A stretch of DNA of 64,000 nucleotides from Nocardioides silvaticus (GCF_003160695.1 NZ_QGDD01000003.1:62001-126000); one strand, 5' to 3'; numbered from the stretch's first letter, positions 54,389 through 63,071 are shown. The notes: generated from the sequence alone by a model not told the origin. Program-made: numbers and translations.

Positions 54389-55203
54389 GATCCGGCCCAC
54401 TTGCGGGCCAGGGCGGTGCGCCAGGAGAACGCCTCCCAGTCCGCGAGGTCCTGGGTCAGCCGGTCGACGACGACGTCGAGGACCAGCGGGTTGGCGACCA
54501 TGCCGACGTGGCTGCTCGGCACGACGACGTTCTCGGCGACCGGGGACGTCGCGACGTCGACCGCGCAGCCGCGCCACGGCACGATGCCGTCGGTCTTCGA
54601 GTACACGGCCGTGCAGGGCACCGGCACCGGTCCGCGCAGCAGGTCGACCATCGGCTTGGCCCGGTCGGAGATGCCGTGCTTGCGGCGGGACCGCTCGAAC
54701 ATGCCGGTCGCCCGGGTGCGCTCGCCCTGGGCCCGCCAGGGCGAGCCGAGGCACACGACCTGGCGGACATCACCGGGATAGGTGTGGGCGAGCCAGCGGG
54801 CGAGCACGCCGCCGAAGCTCCAGCCCACGATGCTGACCGGCTCGTCGTACTGCTTGCGGAGCTGCTCGAACCGGTCGACCAGCCCGTCGATGCGTTGGTC
54901 GGTGAGGCCGATGTTGGAGCCGAGCCCCCAGCCGTGGACCCGGAAGTCGTGGCGCCTGAGGTGGCTGCGCAGCCGCCTGGTCATCCCGTCGGTGGCCTGG
55001 AACCCGGGGATCACGAGCACCGGGCGGCCTGCACCGCTCGGACGACGCGGTGCCACCAGGTCGACCGCGTGCGAGGCGGCGAGCTCGCCGACCACCCGCG
55101 GCAGCTCGAGCAGCAGGAGCGCGCGGTGCGGCCCCGAGCCGGCCGCGTGGGCGGCACCCGGCGCGCCGTCCGCCCCGGACTTGTCGCCTTCGAAGTCGTA
55201 CAC
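54385..55203 (-). CDS. Alpha/beta hydrolase / lipase, first gene of the lipid operon
   Basis: 272 residues from GTG 55203, chosen because GAGG lies 6-9 bases upstream and the KstR-like box is 19 bases upstream. The oxyanion motif is VLVIPGFQATD, the nucleophile Ser is in SIVGWSFGGVLARWLAH near 133, the Asp in YSKTDGIVPWRG near 202 and the His in VVPSSHVGMVANPLVL near 231. Resembles triacylglycerol lipase/PGAP1-like hydrolases. It overlaps the acyltransferase start by 4 bases. It may release fatty acids from acylglycerols or sterol esters. Confidence 0.85.
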   Translation of the reverse strand: MYDFEGDKSGADGAPGAAHAAGSGPHRALLLLELPRVVGELAASHAVDLVAPRRPSGAGRPVLVIPGFQATDGMTRRLRSHLRRHDFRVHGWGLGSNIGLTDQRIDGLVDRFEQLRKQYDEPVSIVGWSFGGVLARWLAHTYPGDVRQVVCLGSPWRAQGERTRATGMFERSRRKHGISDRAKPMVDLLRGPVPVPCTAVYSKTDGIVPWRGCAVDVATSPVAENVVVPSSHVGMVANPLVLDVVVDRLTQDLADWEAFSWRTALARKWAGS

Positions 55204-55221
55204 CCGATGCCTCGCAATAAC

Positions 55222-55235
55222 TAGAACACGTTCTA
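55222..55235. promoter_or_regulatory. KstR-like box before the five-gene lipid operon
   Basis: TAGAACACGTTCTA, a perfect 14-base palindrome fitting TnnAACnnGTTnnA. It ends 18 bases before the GTG start of the lipase on the minus strand. Confidence 0.78.
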
Positions 55236-55392
55236 CTCTCCTTCGAGTATGCGACGGCGGGCCGCCTCCCGCCAACCCCGGGCGGTTGTGACGTCGCCCT
55301 CAAGGCACCGTGCTCGGACCTTCCTCGCAGCCGACATCGATCTGTAACCGGCCGTTCGTCGAAACGGACATTTCACCGGGCAGGCTCGTGCC

Positions 55393-55560
55393 ATGGAGAA
55401 GGAGAAGGACACCACCGTCGACCGCAGCCTCGAACGCCGAGCCGCGCTGCGGGACCGCCACGCCCACGCCGTCGCCCGCCTGATGGAGGAGCGCATCGAC
55501 CTGCGCGGCGTGCACGCGCTCGCCGACTTCGTCGACGACAGCGTGCGCTGGACCGCCTGA
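55393..55560 (+). CDS. Small charged protein of unknown function
   Basis: 55 residues from ATG 55393 to TGA 55560. Sequence begins MEKEKDTTVDRSLERRAALR and is predicted helical throughout, rich in Arg/Glu/Asp with an HAHAV core and ending WTA. No family is recognised. Codon use is GC-rich in third positions, as in neighbouring genes, which supports coding. Confidence 0.5.
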   Translation: MEKEKDTTVDRSLERRAALRDRHAHAVARLMEERIDLRGVHALADFVDDSVRWTA

Positions 55561-55628
55561 GCCGGGGACCCACCCGGCCGCCGAAGCACGGCGGGGAGGC
55601 GGCTCGGGGCCTCTCCTAAACTGCGAGC

Positions 55629-55925
55629 GTGATCTTCAAGCGCGTGGGGGACGGACGCCCGTACCCCGACCACGGCCTCGGCTCCAAGGAGTGGGCGTCG
55701 GTCCCGCCGCGGCAGGTGCGCCTGGACGAGCTGGTCACGACCAAGGACACGCTCCAGCTGGCGGCACTGCTCGACGAGGACTCGACCTTCTTCGGGGACC
55801 TGTTCGCGCACGTCGTGCTGTGGCGCGGGGAGATGTACCTCGAGGACGGCCTGCACCGCGCCCTGCGGGCGGCGCTCCAGCAGCGGAACGTGCTGCACGC
55901 CCGCGTCATCAGGATGGAAGACTGA
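55629..55925 (+). CDS. Conserved actinobacterial protein, possibly VapB-type
   Basis: 98 residues from GTG 55629. The sequence contains RPYPDHGLGSKEWASVPPRQ, VRLDELVTTKDTLQLAALL and FAHVVLWRGEMYLEDGLHRA, a strongly conserved single-copy actinobacterial protein that some databases label VapB-like. No PIN-domain toxin lies beside it, so the antitoxin label is doubtful. It is followed after 4 bases by the LytR_C gene. Confidence 0.7.
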   Translation: MIFKRVGDGRPYPDHGLGSKEWASVPPRQVRLDELVTTKDTLQLAALLDEDSTFFGDLFAHVVLWRGEMYLEDGLHRALRAALQQRNVLHARVIRMED

Positions 55926-55929
55926 CCGG

Positions 55930-56445
55930 GTGGACAACACCCTGGCGCGCACCCGCTCGGCGATCACCCTCGCGGTGCTCGCAGTCGTGTTCATCGCCGG
56001 CGCGACCTGGGCCTGGTCCGCGGTGACCGAGCCGTTCCCCGAGAAGGAGGAGCAGCCGGCCTGCGTCGACTCGCCGGTCGCGATCGGCGACCGGGTCACG
56101 CCGGGAGCCGTGCTCGTCAACGTCTTCAACGCCAGCGACACCGAGGGGCTCGCCGGCGAGACGCTCGACGCGCTGGTGCGCCGGGGCTTCGCCGAGGGCA
56201 CGACCAGCAACACGTCGTACGACGTCGGCAAGAGCGGCGCGGTCATCTGGGCGCCCGACCCGGACGGCCCGGCCGCGCTGCTCCTGAAGAGCTACTTCGG
56301 CAAGGGCACCCAGATCGTCGACCAGGCGACCGCGGAGCCGGGCATCACTGTCGTCGTCGGCGAGGGCTTCCCGGGCATCGTCAAGGGCAAGAAGGGCCTC
56401 GACGCCAAGGTCGACTCGACCGTTTGCAGCCCGCCTGCCTCTTGA
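55930..56445 (+). CDS. LytR C-terminal domain membrane protein
   Basis: 171 residues from GTG 55930. A transmembrane anchor (ITLAVLAVVFIAGATWAW) is followed by the LytR_C fold at 55-165: GAVLVNVFNASDTEGLAGET, LVRRGFAEGTTSNTSYDVGK and TVVVGEGFPG. The family is found attached to LytR-CpsA-Psr wall ligases or alone, as here. A role at the cell wall is inferred. It converges with the HTH gene with 5 bases between. Confidence 0.85.
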   Translation: MDNTLARTRSAITLAVLAVVFIAGATWAWSAVTEPFPEKEEQPACVDSPVAIGDRVTPGAVLVNVFNASDTEGLAGETLDALVRRGFAEGTTSNTSYDVGKSGAVIWAPDPDGPAALLLKSYFGKGTQIVDQATAEPGITVVVGEGFPGIVKGKKGLDAKVDSTVCSPPAS

Positions 56446-56450
56446 TCAGC

Positions 56451-57416
56451 TCAGTGCAGGCCACCCGACCAGGTGGCACCCTGCGCCAGCGCCGAGGCCG
56501 ACCGGCTGATCCGAAGCATCATCGCGGCGGACGGGGTCACCAGGCCGTTGACGTACGTCGAGAGCCGGGACGGTGAGGTGCCGATGTACTGCGCGAACTG
56601 CCGCTGGCTGCAGCCGCTGATCGCCACCAGGCGCCGGATCTCCTTGGCGACCTCGAGCCTCTCGGCCTCCTCGAACCGCTTGCGGTAGACCTTCGCGCAC
56701 CACTCCACCGCGGCGGCCGGGGCGGGCAGGTCGGCCTCGTTCGCGAGCTCGACCAGGCGGTTGACCTCGGGCCCCCACGGGTTGCCGGCGATGATCGCGA
56801 GCACCCGCCGCCACTCGGCGGCGCCCCGCTTCTCGATGACCTGGGTCAGCTCCTGGGCGTCGCGTGGCACCCGCGCCGGGTTGGTGGGGTCGACGTCGGC
56901 CATCAGCAGCCAGAACGCGGCGCCGTAGCACTTCTCCGCGACCGCGGCGGCGTCCTCGCCGGAGACGCCGGTCGTGGCGACCGCGCGCTCGATGTGCGTG
57001 GTGCGCGCGAGCTCGCGACAGGCGGCCGTCGTCAGCGGCAGGTCGGGCCCGACCTTGATCAGGTCGTCGAGCTCGTTCTGCAGCTGGGCGACCTGCTGGT
57101 GGCCGAACCGCCGGACCAGCGTCGCGGTGTGCAAGTAGTCCTCGGCGTCACCGAGGGCCACCACGCTGAGCATGTTGGTGAGGACCGCTGCCTTCAGCGC
57201 ACCGTCCGGCGAGCTCGGCAGCAGCGCGAGCACCCCGACGAGCCGACGCCAGGCGGCGGCATGCGGTCCCGACTCGAGCCGGTCGATGCGTTCGAGACCG
57301 GACAGGACCGCAGCATGGAGAGGAGCGTGACCCTGGTCGGAGTCGCCCTGCATCGCAGAGAGCAGGCGGGCAAGCTCAGGGCGCTGCCCACGGAGGGCGT
57401 CGATGCGCCCGAGCAC
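56451..57416 (-). CDS. C-terminal-HTH regulator, paralogue 1
   Basis: 321 residues from GTG 57416 (ATG 57353 possible). The first 230 residues are helical with no known domain; the C-terminal region is a Cro/XRE-type helix-turn-helix (EIRRLVAISGCSQRQFAQYI then GTSPSRLSTYVNGLVTPSAA). It is a clear paralogue of the gene at 61964: both share LVAISG-SQR-FA, SRLSTYVNGLVTPSA-MM and the central block WR--(L/V)AII(A)-NPW(G/A)P. The upstream region contains an AT-rich stretch (57422-57446) suitable as a promoter. The ligand or target is unknown. Confidence 0.75.
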   Translation of the reverse strand: MLGRIDALRGQRPELARLLSAMQGDSDQGHAPLHAAVLSGLERIDRLESGPHAAAWRRLVGVLALLPSSPDGALKAAVLTNMLSVVALGDAEDYLHTATLVRRFGHQQVAQLQNELDDLIKVGPDLPLTTAACRELARTTHIERAVATTGVSGEDAAAVAEKCYGAAFWLLMADVDPTNPARVPRDAQELTQVIEKRGAAEWRRVLAIIAGNPWGPEVNRLVELANEADLPAPAAAVEWCAKVYRKRFEEAERLEVAKEIRRLVAISGCSQRQFAQYIGTSPSRLSTYVNGLVTPSAAMMLRISRSASALAQGATWSGGLH

Positions 57417-57585
57417 AGTGGTTCTAAAAATGGTTTCGATTGTTCTGATCCCCCTCGGGCGGCCGCGACTTGGAGCGTCGCAACTCCCTGCCTGTCCAAG
57501 GTGGAGCCCCTCGACAGGTTGTGACCAACGTACCGCATGTTGGTCGACTTAGGTTCTCACGCCGATCCCGCCCGCACAACGCCCC

Positions 57586-59085
57586 TCACGGCGCGTCGCC
57601 GAGCCATTGTGCGAGCCGGCCGCCGGCGCTGACCCGGCGCAACCGCTCCTCGGTCGCCTCGCGGAGCTTGCGCGGGGTGACCACGAGCAGGTCGTCGCCA
57701 TGACGGAGGACCGTGCGCCGCTCCGGCACGATCGTCTCCCCCTCGCGCACGATGAGGGCGACCGAGGCCCCCGGCGGCAGGCGGAGCTCACCGATCTCGA
57801 CGCCGTGCATCCGCGACTTCGGGCTGATGTTGACCTGCAGCATGTCGGCGGCGACCCGGTCGAGGGGTGCGGCCTCGAGCTCGATGTCGCGGGGCTCGGA
57901 CCGGCGGGCGACCTTGAGCACCTTCGCGAACCACGGCAACGTCGGCGCGGTCAGCAGCGTGTCGAGGACGACCAACACGAACACGATGTCGAAGAGCAGC
58001 GTCGCCTGGTCGACCTCCTCCGCCAGTGGGATCGTCGCCAGCACGATCGGCACCGCCCCCCGCAGACCGGCCCACGAGACGAACGTCAGCTCCTGCCACG
58101 ACATCTTCTGCACGAGCGAGCTCACGAGCACGGTGAGCGGCCGGGCGAGGACGGTGAGGATCGCGCCGGCCCCGAGCGCCATCCAGATCGTGTCCCACTC
58201 GATCCGGCCCGGCGAGAGGAGCAGCCCGAGCACGACGAACAGCCCGATCTGCGCGAGCCAGCCCAGCCCCTCGACGAACGACCTGGTCACCATCCGGTGC
58301 GGGAGGTCGGTGTTGCCCAGGATGAGCGCGCCGACGTAGACGGCGGCGAAGCCGCTGGCGTGCACGGCGGACGCGGCGCCGTACCCCAGCAGTGCCAGGC
58401 ACAGCACCGCGATCGGGTACAGGCCGGAGGCCGGCAGCGCGGCCCGGCGCATGACCCAGGCGCCGCCGAAACCGGCCGCGGCGCCGATCAGCACACCGGC
58501 GACCAGCTCGAACAGGATGATCCCGGCGAGCACGACGGGGCCGTTCTCGGTCGCGGCGCCACTCGAGATCAGGGTGACCAGGACGACCGTCGGGGCGTCG
58601 TTGAAACCGGACTCCGCCTCGAGCGCGCCGGTGATCCTCCGCGGCAGCGGCACCACGCGGAGCACCGAGAACACCGCGGCCGCGTCGGTCGGCGAGGTGA
58701 CCGCCCCGAGAAGGACGGCGAGCTCCCACGGCATGCCCAGCAGGTAGTGCGCGCCGATCGCGACGACTCCCACGGAGACCGTCACGCCGACGGTCGCGAG
58801 CATCAGGCCGAGCTTGACCGACCCTTTGGTCTCCCGCCAGTTCGTGGTGATGCCACCCTCGGCCAGGATGATCGCCAGCGCGCCGAACCCGATCGCGTGC
58901 GCGAGCTCGGCGTCCTCGAACCCGATGCCGATGACGGACTCGCCGAGCAGCACGCCCATCAGCAGGTAGAGCAGCAGGCTGGGCAGGCCGACCCGGGAGG
59001 AGACCCGCACGGCGAGCACCGCCAGCAACGTGACAGCCGAGCCCACCAGCAAGAACGTGTCGAGCTCGTGGACGTCGAAACTCAT
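57586..59085 (-). CDS. CPA1-type potassium/proton (or sodium/proton) antiporter
   Basis: 499 residues. Twelve or so transmembrane segments from LLVGSAVTLLAVLAVRVSSR onward, with ALIILAEGGITTNW-type and AVTSPTDAAAVFSVLR blocks near 130 carrying the conserved ion-binding Asp, and ALEAESGFNDAPTVVLVTLI near 157. The last 90 residues form a cytoplasmic TrkA_C domain (HGVEIGELRLPPGASVALIV). This matches the NhaP2/CvrA K+/H+ antiporter type used for pH and osmotic balance. Confidence 0.9.
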   Translation of the reverse strand: MSFDVHELDTFLLVGSAVTLLAVLAVRVSSRVGLPSLLLYLLMGVLLGESVIGIGFEDAELAHAIGFGALAIILAEGGITTNWRETKGSVKLGLMLATVGVTVSVGVVAIGAHYLLGMPWELAVLLGAVTSPTDAAAVFSVLRVVPLPRRITGALEAESGFNDAPTVVLVTLISSGAATENGPVVLAGIILFELVAGVLIGAAAGFGGAWVMRRAALPASGLYPIAVLCLALLGYGAASAVHASGFAAVYVGALILGNTDLPHRMVTRSFVEGLGWLAQIGLFVVLGLLLSPGRIEWDTIWMALGAGAILTVLARPLTVLVSSLVQKMSWQELTFVSWAGLRGAVPIVLATIPLAEEVDQATLLFDIVFVLVVLDTLLTAPTLPWFAKVLKVARRSEPRDIELEAAPLDRVAADMLQVNISPKSRMHGVEIGELRLPPGASVALIVREGETIVPERRTVLRHGDDLLVVTPRKLREATEERLRRVSAGGRLAQWLGDAP

Positions 59086-59159
59086 GTCACCTCGGCGATC
59101 GTCGGGGCGCGGGACCGCAGTCTATCGGTCCGCCTCGCGGCACTCCGCTCGCCCCGAAC

Positions 59160-59173
59160 TGGAACGTGTTCTA
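59160..59173. promoter_or_regulatory. KstR-like box before the KstD-like flavoprotein
   Basis: TGGAACGTGTTCTA, identical to the box at 6170-6183. Its right arm continues into TACATT (59172-59177), a good -10 hexamer that would start transcription at the ATG (59185), giving a leaderless message. Confidence 0.78.
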
Positions 59174-59184
59174 CATTTGGCACC

Positions 59185-60687
59185 ATGACCGAGCCTGCCG
59201 GACTGGCGATCCCCGCCACCGTCCCCGTCCGCGACGTGCCTGCCGAGGCCCCCACCTACGACGTGGTCGTCGTGGGGTTCGGCATCGCCGGCGGCTGCGC
59301 CGCGCTCGAGGCGGCACGGGCCGGCGCGCGGGTGCTGCTGCTGGAGAAGGCGGCCGTCCACGGCGGCACCTCGAGCATGTCCGGCGGCCACTTCTACCTC
59401 GGTGGCGGCACCGCCGTGCAGCAGGCGACCGGTCACGAGGACTCCGTCGACGCGATGGTGCGCTACCTGATGGCGAGCACCAAGGACCCTGACGAGGCGA
59501 AGATCCGCGCCTACTGCGAGGGCTCGGTCGAGCACTTCGACTGGCTCGAGGCGCTGGGCTTCCAGTTCGAGCGGTCCTACTTCCCCGGCAAGGCCGTCAT
59601 CCAGCCCGGCACCGAGGGCCTGATGTTCACCGGCAACGAGAAGGTGTGGCCGTTCCGCGAGGAGATCCCACCGGCGCCGCGCGGGCACAAGGTGCCGGTG
59701 CCGGGTGACACCGAGGGCACCAAGATCGTGATGGACCTGCTCCGGGAACGGGTCGAGGAGGCGGGCGTCGAGGTCTGGTTCGAGACCGGCGCGACCAACC
59801 TGGTCGTGACCGACGACGGCGCCGTGAGCGGCCTGACGTGGAAACGGTTCGACGAGACCGGCTTCGTCAACGCCGGCGCGGTGGTCATGGCTGCCGGCGG
59901 CTACGTCATGAACAACGACATGCTCGACAAGTACACGCCTGCGATGCGGCACAAGCTGTTCGTCCTCGGCGGCACCTACGACGACGGGCTCGGCATCCGC
60001 CTCGGCCAGTCGGTCGGCGCCGCGCTGGAGAACATGGACGAGCCGTTCATCACCGCCCCGTTCTACCCACCGTCGTCGCTGGTGAAGGGCCTCATCGTCA
60101 ACAAGCACGGGCAGCGGTTCGTCGCGGAGGACAGCTACCACGCGCGCACGTCGTACTTCGTGCTGCAGCAGCCGGACGCCGCCGCCTACCTGATCGCCGA
60201 CAGCGACCACATGGAGGAGCAGCGGATGCCGCTGGTCCCGTTGAAGGACGGCTACGAGACGATCGAGGAGATGGAGGCGGCCCTCGAGCTGCCCGAGGGA
60301 TCGCTCGTGGCGAGCATGGCCCGCTACAACGAGCACGCCGCCCGCGGCGAGGACCCCGACCTCCACAAGCACCCCGACTGGCTGGCGCCGCAGACCAACG
60401 GCCCCTGGGGCGTCTACGACCTCACCCTCGGCACGGCCCTCTATGCCGGCTTCACCCTCGGCGGCATGCGCACCGGCCTCGACGGCGAGGTGCTCCGCGA
60501 GGACCGGTCGGTGATCCCCGGCCTGTACGCCGCCGGCGCCTGCGCCTCCAACATCGCTCAGGACGGCGCCGGCTACTGCTCCGGCACCCAGCTCGGCGAG
60601 GGCAGCTTCTTCGGACGACGGGCGGGGAAGGCCGCCAGCAGACAAGCAGCCGCAACCCCGGCGCGCGAGCGCAGCGAGGCGCGGTAG
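59185..60687 (+). CDS. FAD-dependent oxidoreductase, 3-ketosteroid dehydrogenase-like
   Basis: 500 residues. FAD motif DVVVVGFGIAGGCAALEAAR near 27-46 with the acidic end LLLEKAA; then HGGTSSMSGGHFYLGGG near 72-88; the C-terminal FAD contact is VIPGLYAAGACASN near 443 and YAGFTLGGMRTGLDG near 421-435. The family (flavocytochrome c / KstD-like) includes 3-ketosteroid dehydrogenases, but the active-site tyrosines cannot be assigned with confidence. A KstR-like box and leaderless promoter support a steroid substrate. The last residues (AATPARERSEAR) look like a low-complexity extension. Confidence 0.85.
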   Translation: MTEPAGLAIPATVPVRDVPAEAPTYDVVVVGFGIAGGCAALEAARAGARVLLLEKAAVHGGTSSMSGGHFYLGGGTAVQQATGHEDSVDAMVRYLMASTKDPDEAKIRAYCEGSVEHFDWLEALGFQFERSYFPGKAVIQPGTEGLMFTGNEKVWPFREEIPPAPRGHKVPVPGDTEGTKIVMDLLRERVEEAGVEVWFETGATNLVVTDDGAVSGLTWKRFDETGFVNAGAVVMAAGGYVMNNDMLDKYTPAMRHKLFVLGGTYDDGLGIRLGQSVGAALENMDEPFITAPFYPPSSLVKGLIVNKHGQRFVAEDSYHARTSYFVLQQPDAAAYLIADSDHMEEQRMPLVPLKDGYETIEEMEAALELPEGSLVASMARYNEHAARGEDPDLHKHPDWLAPQTNGPWGVYDLTLGTALYAGFTLGGMRTGLDGEVLREDRSVIPGLYAAGACASNIAQDGAGYCSGTQLGEGSFFGRRAGKAASRQAAATPARERSEAR

Positions 60688-60752
60688 CCGACCCGGCGGA
60701 AACTCTGCCCTCGCGAGCGAAGCGAGCCGTCCGGAGTTTGCGCCGTGTCGGC
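60687..60752. repeat. Inverted repeat, family C, after the KstD-like gene
   Basis: GCCGACCCGGCGGAAACTC (60687-60705) and GAGTTTGCGCCGTGTCGGC (60734-60752) pair with few mismatches and enclose a second dyad (CTCGC/GCGAG). The element begins on the last base of the stop codon and may act as a terminator. Confidence 0.65.
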
Positions 60753-60765
60753 GGGCGCGCAGAGG

Positions 60766-61944
60766 ATGACCAGGGTGAACCGCATCGCCGCCGCCCAGCG
60801 CGCCAACGTGCCGCCCTTCCACGTGATGGACCTGCTCGCCCTGGCAGCGGAGCGGGAGCGGACCCACGGCGACCTGGTCAACCTGCTCGCGGGCCAACCG
60901 AGCACCGGCGCGCCGCAGCCGGTCAACGCCGAGGCCGTGCGGCTGCTGCAGTCGGGTGACCCGTTGGGCTACACCCCGGCGACGGGGATCGTCGAGCTCC
61001 GCGCGACGATCGCCGATCACCACCGGCGGCGCTACGGCATCGACGTGACCGCCGACGACGTGGTGGTGACGACCGGGTCGAGCGGCGGCTTCCTGCTGGC
61101 GTTCCTCGCGGCCTTCGAGGTCGGCGACCGGGTGGCGATCGCGCGGCCCGGCTACCCCTGCTACCGCAACGTGCTCGCCGCGCTCGGCTGCGAGGTCGTC
61201 GAGATCGCGACCGGCCCCGACACCCGGTTCCAGCCGACCGTCGACCAGCTCGCCGCCACCCATGCCGCCGACCCGATCGCCGGACTGGTCGTCGCCAGCC
61301 CCGCGAACCCGACCGGCACCATGCTGCTCCCCGACGAACTGGCGGCCATCGCCCGCTGGTGCGAGGAGGCCGGCGTGCAGCTGGTCTCCGACGAGATCTA
61401 CCACGGCATCGAATATGCGGACGAGAAGCTCGCGCGCTCGGCGTGGGAGACCAGTCGCGAGGCGGTCGTGTTCGGCTCCTTCTCGAAGTACTTCTCCATG
61501 ACCGGCTGGCGCCTCGGCTGGATGCTGGCTCCGGCGCGGCTGCTCCGCGCGGTCGACGTGCTGACCGGCAACTTCAGCATCTGCCCGCCGGTGCTCGCGC
61601 AACGAGCGGCGCTCGCCGCGTTCGAGCAGGCGTCGTACGACGAGCTGGACGGTCACGTGCGGCGCTACGCGCACAACCGCGCGCTCCTGCTCGACGGGTT
61701 GAAGCGGCTCGGCATCGAGCGGCTGGCTCCGGCCGACGGGGCGTTCTACGCCTACGCCGACGTCGGGCACCTGACCGACGACTCGATGGCCTACGCCCGC
61801 GGGCTGCTGGCCCGCACCGGGGTCGCGGTCGCGACCGGCATCGACTTCGACACCGTCGACGGGGGGCGTTACCTGCGGTTCAGCTTCGCGGGCACGGCCG
61901 CGTCGATCGAGGAGGCGCTGGACCGCCTCGACGGCGCGCTCTGA
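60766..61944 (+). CDS. PLP-dependent aminotransferase, class I/II
   Basis: 392 residues from ATG 60766; GTG 60775 is possible. Fold-type I signatures: GYTPATGIVELRATIADHHR near 66, VVASPANPTGTMLLPDELAA near 175, VSDEIYHGIEY near 205, and the PLP lysine in GSFSKYFSMTGWRLGWMLAP near 240. The substrate is unclear; aspartate- or alanine-type transamination are options. It starts 79 bases after the KstD-like gene, across a repeat that may terminate transcription, so linkage to the steroid unit is uncertain. Confidence 0.88.
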   Translation: MTRVNRIAAAQRANVPPFHVMDLLALAAERERTHGDLVNLLAGQPSTGAPQPVNAEAVRLLQSGDPLGYTPATGIVELRATIADHHRRRYGIDVTADDVVVTTGSSGGFLLAFLAAFEVGDRVAIARPGYPCYRNVLAALGCEVVEIATGPDTRFQPTVDQLAATHAADPIAGLVVASPANPTGTMLLPDELAAIARWCEEAGVQLVSDEIYHGIEYADEKLARSAWETSREAVVFGSFSKYFSMTGWRLGWMLAPARLLRAVDVLTGNFSICPPVLAQRAALAAFEQASYDELDGHVRRYAHNRALLLDGLKRLGIERLAPADGAFYAYADVGHLTDDSMAYARGLLARTGVAVATGIDFDTVDGGRYLRFSFAGTAASIEEALDRLDGAL

Positions 61945-61963
61945 GGAGGCTGCCGCCCGACGG

Positions 61964-62965
61964 TCAGCGCTTCTTGTCGTCCGGGCGGCGGTTCTGGACG
62001 TACTCGGTCACCCGCCGGATCCGCACCATCATCGTCGCCGACGGTGTGACCAGCCCGTTGACGTAGGTCGACAACCGCGACGCCGACGTGCCCGCCATCG
62101 ACGCGAACTCGCGCTGGCTGAGGCCGCTGATGGCGACCAGCCGGCGGATCTCCCGGGCCACCAGCTCGCGCTCACGGCGCTCGAACCGTGACCGGTAGAC
62201 CCGGACGGCCTCCTCGAGCGCGTAGACCGGGAACGGCCGATCGGCCGCGAGCGCCAGCTCCTTCAGCTCCGAGCCGTACGGCGCCCACGGGTTCGACGCG
62301 ATGATCGCGACCTGGCCGCGCCAGGCCTGGATGCCGCCGTGGTCCCAGACCCGGGCGACCTCCTCGGGCGTCCTGAGGATCGGGCCCGGTCGGTTGGGGT
62401 CGACGTCGGTCAGCACCAGCCAGAAGCCCATCTGGTAGCAGCGGTCCGCGACCTCGACCGCCTTCTCCTCGTTCCAGCCCGCGGTCCGGACGATCCCGCT
62501 GACCCGGTCCCGGTCCGCGACGACCTGCACCGTCCGAGTGGCGAGGGGCAGCGCCGGACCGTTGCCGAGGAGCCGGTCGACCGTGCCCTGGACCAACGCG
62601 ACCTTGCGGTGGCCGTAGCGCTTGATGAGCCGCGCAGCGGTGACGAAGTCGTCGGCGTCACCCAGGTCCACGATGCCGACCATGTTCGCCATGACCGCCA
62701 CCTGGATCGCCCAACGGTCCTCGCCGACCAGGTCGGTCGCGGCATCGACGAACAGCTCCCAGCCCTCGGTGTACTGGCCCGTGCCGATCCGGTCAGCACG
62801 CTTCAACAGCTCCAGGGTGGCGGCGTGGGCGACCCGGTGGTCGGGGCTCTCGTCGTTCTCCACGGACACCCGCAGGTTGTCGAGACGCATCTCGAGCGGG
62901 ACGGGGCTCCGTCCCCGACGCTCCGGCCCGGACGAGCCCTCGCCCCGCACGAAAGAGCTGTGCAT
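61964..62965 (-). CDS. C-terminal-HTH regulator, paralogue 2
   Basis: 333 residues. Same plan as the gene at 56451: a helical N-terminal region (YTEGWELFVDAATDLVGEDR, DLGDADDFVTAARLIKRYGH) and a C-terminal helix-turn-helix (EIRRLVAISGLSQREFASMA then GTSASRLSTYVNGLVTPSAT). The C-terminus is basic (RRPDDKKR). The paralogues point the same way and bracket the antiporter, KstD-like and aminotransferase genes. The ATG at 62890 (MRLDNLRVSV) is an alternative start. Confidence 0.75.
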   Translation of the reverse strand: MHSSFVRGEGSSGPERRGRSPVPLEMRLDNLRVSVENDESPDHRVAHAATLELLKRADRIGTGQYTEGWELFVDAATDLVGEDRWAIQVAVMANMVGIVDLGDADDFVTAARLIKRYGHRKVALVQGTVDRLLGNGPALPLATRTVQVVADRDRVSGIVRTAGWNEEKAVEVADRCYQMGFWLVLTDVDPNRPGPILRTPEEVARVWDHGGIQAWRGQVAIIASNPWAPYGSELKELALAADRPFPVYALEEAVRVYRSRFERRERELVAREIRRLVAISGLSQREFASMAGTSASRLSTYVNGLVTPSATMMVRIRRVTEYVQNRRPDDKKR

Positions 62966-63071
62966 AGGGAGCAGGCCTTCCTCGCGCGGGTCAATGATCC
63001 AGGCTACGTCGCGTATCGGATCTGTAAACGGCGAAACGCGAAATAGGGCACGCGGGAGTCGACGCGGGACC

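Noticed and set aside
52409..54754. 781-codon minus-strand frame joining lipase-antisense, acyltransferase and FadD regions
   Set aside because: Only the acyltransferase part is coding; the rest results from the frameshift near 53740 and reads FadD out of frame.
55352..55367. CCGTT-CGTCGA-AACGG dyad upstream of the small 55-residue frame, considered as a LexA box
   Set aside because: It does not match the actinobacterial SOS consensus and no repair gene follows.
57607..59184. Upstream half of a 1026-codon plus-strand frame ending with the KstD-like protein
   Set aside because: The first half is antisense to the antiporter; family homology and the KstR-like box with -10 set the start at 59185.
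55335..63030. Similarity between ATCGATCTGTAACCGG near 55338 and ATCGGATCTGTAAACGG near 63012
   Set aside because: Only two occurrences, with a gap needed to align them and different positions relative to genes; probably chance.
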